Shown in pieces: positions 58,888-64,000 of a stretch of 64,000 nt of DNA (position 1 is the first letter of the stretch; the number at the start of each line of letters is the position of its first letter). The notes below the pieces were generated by a model. The model ran no database searches and was not told the origin of the DNA. It saw only the letters and a list, made by a program, of their open reading frames with translations. The DNA lies in NCBI GenBank assembly GCA_963766365.1, contig CAVXZK010000014.1:62001-126000 (forward strand). The letters are read 5' to 3'. Both the position numbers and the translations under genes were made by a program. The DNA is from JALORV01 sp963766365 (GTDB lineage Bacteria; Pseudomonadota; Gammaproteobacteria; Burkholderiales; Burkholderiaceae_F).

Positions 58888-59853
58888 TTAGCGGCGCGCG
58901 CGCGCGCGGAAAGTGCCCAGCCGGGCACGCAGGCCCTGGCCGGAGAGGTACGCCGCGGCTTCGGCTTCCATCGGATGCAACTCGATGCCCAGTTCGGCCG
59001 GCGGAACGTACGGTTGGGTGCTGGCGATGTTGTCGCGCTGCATCGAGTCCAGGTTGTCACGCGACATCATCGGTTCACCGGGCGCAAGCTCCATCATCAT
59101 GGCCTGGGCGCGTGCCAGGCCGGCGGGCAGTCCGATCACGGGGCGTGGATGACCCGCGGCGCGGGTGGCGAACTTCACCAACTCGCGCAACGTGTAGATA
59201 CGCGGACCGGCCAGTTCATAAGTCTTGTGAACGGTCTTTGGGTTGTCGAGCGCATTGACGAAGGCATCGGCCACGTCGCCGACGTACACCGGCTGAAAGC
59301 GTGCGCCGGCGTTCGCTATCGGCAATACCGGCGCCACCAGCGCGAGCGCGGCGAAAGTATTGAGGAAGCGATCCTCCGGTCCAAAGATCACCGACGGCTG
59401 GAAAATGGTCCAGTCGAGCGCGGAGGCGCGCACCGCGGCTTCGCCGTCGCCCTTGCTGCGCTGGTACATCGATGGTCCGTTGCAGTCCGCGCCGAGGGAG
59501 CTCATGTGCAGGTACCGGCGTACACCCCGGGCCGCGCACTGCCTGACGATGCGACGCGGCAGTTCCACATGCGCACGCGCGAACTCCGCTCCATACGGCG
59601 TTCCGCGCGACCCCTGCAGGATGCCGACCAGGTTGATTACCGCATCGCGGCCGTCCAGCAGGCGGTCGAGCGTCGCGTCGTCATGCACGTCGGCTTCGAC
59701 GACGTCGATGGTCGGCAGCATGATCAGGTGCTGCGCGCGGGCGCGCCGGCGCACCGGCACCGTGACATTGACGCCTCGATCGATGAGGCGATTGACAATG
59801 TGGCGGCCGACGAAGCCGGCGCCGCCGATGACCAGGATGTTCGTATAGGGCAC
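58888..59853 (-). CDS. NDUFA9-like NAD(P)-binding protein (atypical SDR)
   Basis: A 321-residue extended/atypical SDR with the NAD(P) loop ILVIGGAGFVGRHIV, RYLHMSSLGADCNGPSMYQRSKGDGE and PSVIFGPEDRFLN. It resembles the complex I accessory subunit NDUFA9, though in bacteria such proteins are stand-alone with unknown substrates. The start is GTG 59853. First gene of a run with the DUF3144-like, GST and cca genes. Confidence 0.88.
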   Translation of the reverse strand: MPYTNILVIGGAGFVGRHIVNRLIDRGVNVTVPVRRRARAQHLIMLPTIDVVEADVHDDATLDRLLDGRDAVINLVGILQGSRGTPYGAEFARAHVELPRRIVRQCAARGVRRYLHMSSLGADCNGPSMYQRSKGDGEAAVRASALDWTIFQPSVIFGPEDRFLNTFAALALVAPVLPIANAGARFQPVYVGDVADAFVNALDNPKTVHKTYELAGPRIYTLRELVKFATRAAGHPRPVIGLPAGLARAQAMMMELAPGEPMMSRDNLDSMQRDNIASTQPYVPPAELGIELHPMEAEAAAYLSGQGLRARLGTFRARARR

Positions 59854-59922
59854 GATGGGCCGGGGGAGGGTTGCAGCGCCCGATTCTATGCGGTGCCGTG
59901 ACGGCGAGTGCGGCCCGACACT

Positions 59923-61968
59923 TCAAGGCAGGTCGGTCGAGCCGGCGGCTTTCGGTGTGACCGTACCCATGCGCTGCTTCAGCGATTGCGCCTTGTTCTC
60001 GAACAACGCCGCGTAGTAGACGGTGTTCGACATCACCTTCTTCACGTAGTCGCGCGTTTCGTTGAACGGGATCGTTTCCGCGAAGATTGCGCCTTCGACC
60101 GGTCGCACCAGACTGGACCTCCAGGCGCGCGGCCGGCCAGGACCGGCGTTGTACGCGGCGGTGGCGAGCACCGGGTTGCCGTCGAGATCGTCGAGCACCA
60201 TTTTCAGGTAGCCGGTCCCCAGCTGGATATTCATGTCACGTTCGTTGACCCGTGCCGGCGAGAAATCGGCCACGTTCATCTTGCGCGCGACATAGCGCGC
60301 AGTGGCCGGCATCAGCTGCATCAGACCGGCGGCGCCGACGTGAGAGCGCGCATCCATGATGAACCGGGACTCCTGCCGGATCAGCCCGTAGACCCAGGTT
60401 TCGTCGAGGCCCAGTGGTGCCGAGTACTGCACCATCGCGTCGCGGAACGGCGATGGAAATCGCTGCGTGAAATCGAATTCGTTGCGCGTGCGGTCGGACG
60501 TGTTGATCATGCGGTCGAGCAGCGACAGCGATCGAGCATATTCAGCCGCGGCGAGAAGTTCCCGATCGCTCATGCCGCGCAGCTGCCAGTTCCACTCCCG
60601 ATGGCCCTCTACACGCAGGCCGAGCTCGTAGAACTTCTGTGCCCGCGCGAAACCGGGGTTGGCCGCCATCGGCGCGAGCTCCTCCGCGGACGGTGCCGGG
60701 GCGCGTGGCGGCAGCACGATCGGAATGCCGAGTTCCTCGGCGGCCAGCTTGCCGTAGAAGTTGAACTGCGACGCGATCCGCGAGAAGTGATCCTGCGCTT
60801 CGGCCGGTCGATCCTCCGCTTTCAGGGCCCGGCCATACCAGTAGACCCAGGTCGGATCCGCGCGCAGCGAGGCGGGCATGCGGTCGATCGCCGCTTTGAC
60901 CGCTTGCCAGTTTCCGGCACGCAGCGCAGCCCGCGCCTGCCACTCGACGACTTCATCGACACGCACTGTGTCCGGGCCGACACCGACGAGTTCACCACCG
61001 CGTCGATACCAGTCGTCTGCCTCAGGCATCAGTCGCAGCGCCCCCATGTGACCGATGCGGCCCCAGATGATTCCACGCTGTGCCGGCGTCAGGTGCAGAT
61101 TGAGCGCGTTGGCGTATTCGGCTGCCTCGCTCGGGTTGTCACGCGCCAGGCGCACGATCGCCACCGTCGCCAGTTCACGCTGGATTTCGGTGAGGCGCCG
61201 TTCATGCGCGACCAGGAACGCGGCCGGGCGATCGATCGCCTGCGCCAGCAGCTTCTGGTCGACCGGTTTGCCATACGCGTCCTGCGCCCGTACCCCTACG
61301 CGCTTGGCTGTGGACAGCTGGTTCTGTTCCACGAGTGCGCGGACCCGCTCCCATACCGAGATGCGGCTATCGGCCAGCAGCGCTTCGGTGAGGGCTAGGC
61401 AGCCTTCCCCGGCCGAGTCCCGCGTGTTGGCGAGCAACTGCCGGGCGTCGCGTGCGACCACGTCGGCCTGCGACCCGCTGGCGTTGCGGTATTTCGAGAG
61501 CGCGGCGTAACAGCGCAGTTGGCTGTCGTCGGTATTCCAGACCAGTTGCGCCACCTCGCGCTCGAAGCCGGAGAAGTCCCCCCGGTCCGCCAGCGCGAGC
61601 GCCCAATCGAGTCGCAGCCGGTCGGCGACATAGGTGTTCGCGTGACGCGCGATGAAGGCCTCGGCCTGCGTGGTGGCGTCGGGATCACCGCGCAGCCGCG
61701 GCGCGAGTTGCCAATACTCGACATAGGCGGCCAGCGGATGCGATTGGAGCTGCGCTGCGAGGAGCTCCAGCCGGGCGCGATCGCCTACCCTGGCGGCTTC
61801 GCGCGCATCGAGGAACGCCTGGTCAGCCGCAGAGAACTCGGGAGCCGCGCTCGCTGTGCCGCGCGCCGCAGTCGAGGTCTTCGCAGGTGCGGCAAGCGCT
61901 GGGGTCACGCAGACCAGCGCCGCGGCGGCCAGCGTATAGACTGCCGTGAATGCAATTGTGCGAAGCAT
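59923..61968 (-). CDS. slt: soluble lytic murein transglycosylase
   Basis: A 681-residue periplasmic enzyme: signal peptide (ending ALA, about residue 26), a long alpha-helical superhelix (about 45-500), and a GH23 catalytic domain with Glu533 in RQESRF, GLMQLMPATA and AAYNAGPGR. It cleaves glycan strands to anhydro-muropeptides, the substrates of AmpG encoded at 5.8-7.1 kb. It is divergent from the 5-FCL gene by 76 bp. Confidence 0.93.
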   Translation of the reverse strand: MLRTIAFTAVYTLAAAALVCVTPALAAPAKTSTAARGTASAAPEFSAADQAFLDAREAARVGDRARLELLAAQLQSHPLAAYVEYWQLAPRLRGDPDATTQAEAFIARHANTYVADRLRLDWALALADRGDFSGFEREVAQLVWNTDDSQLRCYAALSKYRNASGSQADVVARDARQLLANTRDSAGEGCLALTEALLADSRISVWERVRALVEQNQLSTAKRVGVRAQDAYGKPVDQKLLAQAIDRPAAFLVAHERRLTEIQRELATVAIVRLARDNPSEAAEYANALNLHLTPAQRGIIWGRIGHMGALRLMPEADDWYRRGGELVGVGPDTVRVDEVVEWQARAALRAGNWQAVKAAIDRMPASLRADPTWVYWYGRALKAEDRPAEAQDHFSRIASQFNFYGKLAAEELGIPIVLPPRAPAPSAEELAPMAANPGFARAQKFYELGLRVEGHREWNWQLRGMSDRELLAAAEYARSLSLLDRMINTSDRTRNEFDFTQRFPSPFRDAMVQYSAPLGLDETWVYGLIRQESRFIMDARSHVGAAGLMQLMPATARYVARKMNVADFSPARVNERDMNIQLGTGYLKMVLDDLDGNPVLATAAYNAGPGRPRAWRSSLVRPVEGAIFAETIPFNETRDYVKKVMSNTVYYAALFENKAQSLKQRMGTVTPKAAGSTDLP

Positions 61969-62044
61969 TGATCGAGATTAGAGCATGCACGCGCGTCATG
62001 GCGCGTGAATAGTTGACACGGCGCTGTGTAATTCCGGGTGGCCC

Positions 62045-62596
62045 TTGGAGAACGACCCGATCAGAAAGTTGCAACGAGAGCGCCTGCTGGCTGTGCGAGC
62101 CGCAATGCCCGACCGCGATGCGCGCGAGCAGGCGCTGCGGGGCCACGTGGCGCAGTGGCTCGTGCATTCCGACACACGCGCGCTGGCGTTCTTCTGGCCG
62201 ATACGCGGTGAGCCCGACCTCCGCGAGGTCGTGGCCGAGTGGCTGGCCGCCGCGTCGCATCGTGTGGCGGCCCTGCCCGTCGTCGACGGCGAAGGTCTGA
62301 CGTTTCTGGCATGGACGCGCGATGCCCCGATGCGGGCGGCAGAGTTCGGCATTCCGGTGCCAGCGCACGGTCGGCCGGTCCAGCCCGATGCGCTGCTGAT
62401 CCCCTGCGTCGGCTTCAACCGGCAACGCTATCGGCTCGGCTACGGCGGCGGCTATTACGACCGGACGCTGGCCCGGACTGTGCCGTGGCCGCTCTGTGTC
62501 GGGATCGCGTTCGAATGCACGCGCCTCGATTCGATGGAGCCGCGCACGCACGACATGCAGCTCGACGTCGTGATCTCTGATGCCGCCATCTACTGA
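62045..62596 (+). CDS. 5-formyltetrahydrofolate cyclo-ligase
   Basis: A 183-residue enzyme converting 5-formyl-THF to 5,10-methenyl-THF with ATP. The C-terminal LGYGGGYYDRTL phosphate-binding motif and N-terminal RKLQRERLLAVRAAM are diagnostic. The start appears to be TTG 62045, since no in-frame ATG or GTG lies near; GGGTGG just upstream is the only ribosome-site candidate. E. coli ygfA is the counterpart. Confidence 0.9.
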   Translation: MENDPIRKLQRERLLAVRAAMPDRDAREQALRGHVAQWLVHSDTRALAFFWPIRGEPDLREVVAEWLAAASHRVAALPVVDGEGLTFLAWTRDAPMRAAEFGIPVPAHGRPVQPDALLIPCVGFNRQRYRLGYGGGYYDRTLARTVPWPLCVGIAFECTRLDSMEPRTHDMQLDVVISDAAIY

Positions 62597-62634
62597 TCGC
62601 GAGTCCCGGCCGCGGTCGACCGAGAGGCGTGCGG

Positions 62635-63588
62635 TCAGGTCAGGCGATGCGGACCGCGCTCGAATTCGGCGATGACCCAATCGCGAAAGGCGGCCACGTG
62701 TGCCACCGCGGCGCGCTTGCGGTTGACGATCAGAAAGTAGCGGTACCCGGTCGGCATGCGTAACTGCGGGAATGGGGTGATCAGATCGCCACTCGCGACG
62801 AGGTCATCGACAAACGGTGTTCGCACCAGCGCGACACCCTGGCCGCGCACCGCCGCCTGCACCGACTGGTCGACGTAGGTGAAGTACAGGCGCGCAGCGC
62901 CGTCGAACGGCGCGATGCGCGCGAACTCGCACCATCTCGCCCAGCTGCTGTAAGGCGCGCTCGGAACCGTCTCGTCCATCGCCAGGATCGGCAGCGTCGC
63001 GAGTTCTTGGGGCACACGCAGCGGGCTTCCGCGGGCAGCGAGCAGACGGGGACTGAGGGCGGGCGTCGACTCCTCAGCCTGCAGCAGCAGGGCATCGGTC
63101 GGGACCGGCGCACCGGGACGTAGCCAGCGGATGGCGAGATCCACATCATCCGACTCCAGGTCGACCATGCGGTCCGAGGCATCAATGCGGATATCGATGC
63201 CCGGATGCTCGCGCTGGAAATCCGGTAGCCGGGGGACGAGCCACAGGGAGGCGAACGAGGCGTACGTGGTTATCGTCACGCGCGGCGTTCCGCCATCGCC
63301 GCGGATCTCGTCGACAGTGCGATCGATCGCCAGCAGGGCCTGGCGCACGGTGGCAAACAGTCGCTCACCCGCGGCGGTCAGCTCGAGCGCGCGGGTACGA
63401 CGCTCGAACAGTGGGCGCCCGATCTGGCGTTCGAGCGCCGCGATCTGGCGGCTGATAGACGATTGGGTCAGGCTGAGTTCGGCCGCCGCCAGCGTGAAGG
63501 AGAGGTGCCGGGCGGCCGCGTCGAAGCCGCGCAGCGCGGTCAGCGCAATCGGACGGCGCCGCCGCGGGCGCGGAGGGGTCGCCTGCAT
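62635..63588 (-). CDS. LysR-type regulator, GcvA-like
   Basis: A 317-residue LysR-type protein with an N-terminal winged helix (LRGFDAAARHLSFTLAAAEL, SLTQSSISRQIAALE) and a periplasmic-binding-like effector domain. The family is closest in feel to GcvA-like regulators. ATG 63588 is preferred; ATG 63621 would put the palindrome at 63602-63618 inside the gene. It is divergent from a DUF2917 gene, the usual layout for a LysR target. Confidence 0.9.
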   Translation of the reverse strand: MQATPPRPRRRRPIALTALRGFDAAARHLSFTLAAAELSLTQSSISRQIAALERQIGRPLFERRTRALELTAAGERLFATVRQALLAIDRTVDEIRGDGGTPRVTITTYASFASLWLVPRLPDFQREHPGIDIRIDASDRMVDLESDDVDLAIRWLRPGAPVPTDALLLQAEESTPALSPRLLAARGSPLRVPQELATLPILAMDETVPSAPYSSWARWCEFARIAPFDGAARLYFTYVDQSVQAAVRGQGVALVRTPFVDDLVASGDLITPFPQLRMPTGYRYFLIVNRKRAAVAHVAAFRDWVIAEFERGPHRLT

Positions 63589-63601
63589 GCCGGCGACTAT
63601 A

Positions 63602-63618
63602 CATGCGTTCAACGCATG
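63602..63618. promoter_or_regulatory. putative LysR operator (8-1-8 palindrome) with a distal half-site
   Basis: CATGCGTT-C-AACGCATG is a perfect 8-1-8 inverted repeat 13 bp upstream of the LysR start. The half-site ATGCGTT recurs in direct orientation at 63667-63673, 64 bp away, closer to the DUF2917 gene. This pattern suits a LysR-type recognition and activation site pair. Confidence 0.55.
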
Positions 63619-63715
63619 CATTGCCTGCGAGCTTTTCGTTTGTCGAGGGCCTCTCAGAGGAGTCCAATGCGTTTGTACTTGCTGAATGGATGCAAATACC
63701 GCATAGGAGGACATC

Positions 63716-64000
63716 ATGGACTGGGGCCCGACACTGACGAGGACCGTCGACCTGGGATACGAGCAGATGCTGTTGCTGGAGTCGCGCCCGCGCACCCGCG
63801 TCAAGGTGATCTATGGCGGCATCTGGCTGACGGAGGAAGGCCTGGCACAGGACGTTTTCGCGTCAAGCGGCGACGAGGTGGCGCTGAAGTCGCGCGGGCT
63901 CGCCGTCGTCGAGGGTCTCGGCTATGCGCGGGTCCAGGTGATGGAGCCGCCGATCGGCTGGAACGGCGGTCTGGCCTTGGTCCGGCGCGCAATCAGCGCC
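63716..64000 (+). CDS. DUF2917-like protein, 3' end outside the window
   Basis: At least 95 residues, still open at the window edge. The segment RVKVIYGGIWLTEEGLAQDV is typical of the small DUF2917 beta-barrel/cupin-like proteins found near LysR regulators. AGGAGG at 63705-63710 fixes ATG 63716. Function unknown; probably controlled by the divergent LysR gene. Confidence 0.75.
   Translation, partial: MDWGPTLTRTVDLGYEQMLLLESRPRTRVKVIYGGIWLTEEGLAQDVFASSGDEVALKSRGLAVVEGLGYARVQVMEPPIGWNGGLALVRRAISA

Noticed and set aside
62013..62018. Perfect TTGACA upstream of the 5-FCL gene
   Set aside because: No -10-like box lies at 16-18 bp; the position would be GGTGGC, so a promoter is not supported.

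Overview
The window is a contiguous, gene-dense, GC-rich stretch of bacterial chromosome that looks like a betaproteobacterium (Burkholderiales or a near relative). The pointers are the mannose-type EIIA-HPr-EI trio without a sugar permease, the metX-metW pair, gatCAB divergent from mreBCD-mrdAB-rlpA, the rsmI/LpoA-like/yraN/dolP block, the dac-dat-ybeD-lipB-lipA run, and the large DUF3683 FAD/Fe-S fusion protein. No genus can be named from sequence alone. I saw no rRNA, tRNA, CRISPR array, phage, plasmid gene or intact insertion sequence. The accessory-looking DNA is limited to short palindromic repeats and a few unrecognised small proteins.

Layout. 1-2.6 kb: regulatory PTS (EIIA, ptsH, ptsI). 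2.6-7.8 kb: a YSC84-like exported protein, metX and metW (methionine synthesis) behind a leader with a terminator, a cupin, and AmpG permease. 7.8-15.6 kb: orphan TAXI receptor with exonuclease III, pyrE, two exported proteins, a prolyl oligopeptidase and a DUF4382 lipoprotein. 15.6-20 kb: gatC-gatA-TPR-gatB, with a TPR gene inside the amidotransferase operon. 20-28.2 kb: cell-elongation genes mreB, mreC, mreD, then a MITE-like palindromic element and a reversed lipoprotein gene, then mrdA, mrdB, rlpA. 28.2-34.2 kb: rsmI, LpoA-like protein, yraN, dolP, lemA and an M48 protease. 34.2-39.5 kb: lipoate synthesis with a PBP5-type carboxypeptidase and a D-amino-acid transaminase. 39.6-45 kb: hydrolase, ferredoxin, VanZ-like protein, birA-coaX-SPOR operon, HIT protein and a small lipoprotein. 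45-52.8 kb: DUF3683 oxidoreductase, srkA, ilvA, small membrane proteins. 52.8-59.9 kb: ybaN, ttcA-folB-folM-like operon, divergent midA, cca, GST, DUF3144-like and NDUFA9-like proteins. 59.9-64 kb: slt, 5-formyl-THF cyclo-ligase, and a LysR regulator divergent from a DUF2917 gene that runs off the end.

Together these genes form mostly housekeeping modules centred on the cell envelope: elongasome, peptidoglycan trimming and recycling (mrdA, dac, slt, ampG, rlpA, LpoA-like) and outer-membrane maintenance (dolP). Cofactor supply (lipoate, biotin ligation, CoA, folate) is also well represented. Genes are tightly packed with many ATGA/TGATG overlaps, so translational coupling is likely common. The most unusual items are the metX leader, the TPR gene within gatCAB, the palindromic element splitting mre from mrd, the LpoA-like protein without a lipid anchor, and the half-site array between the LysR and DUF2917 genes.
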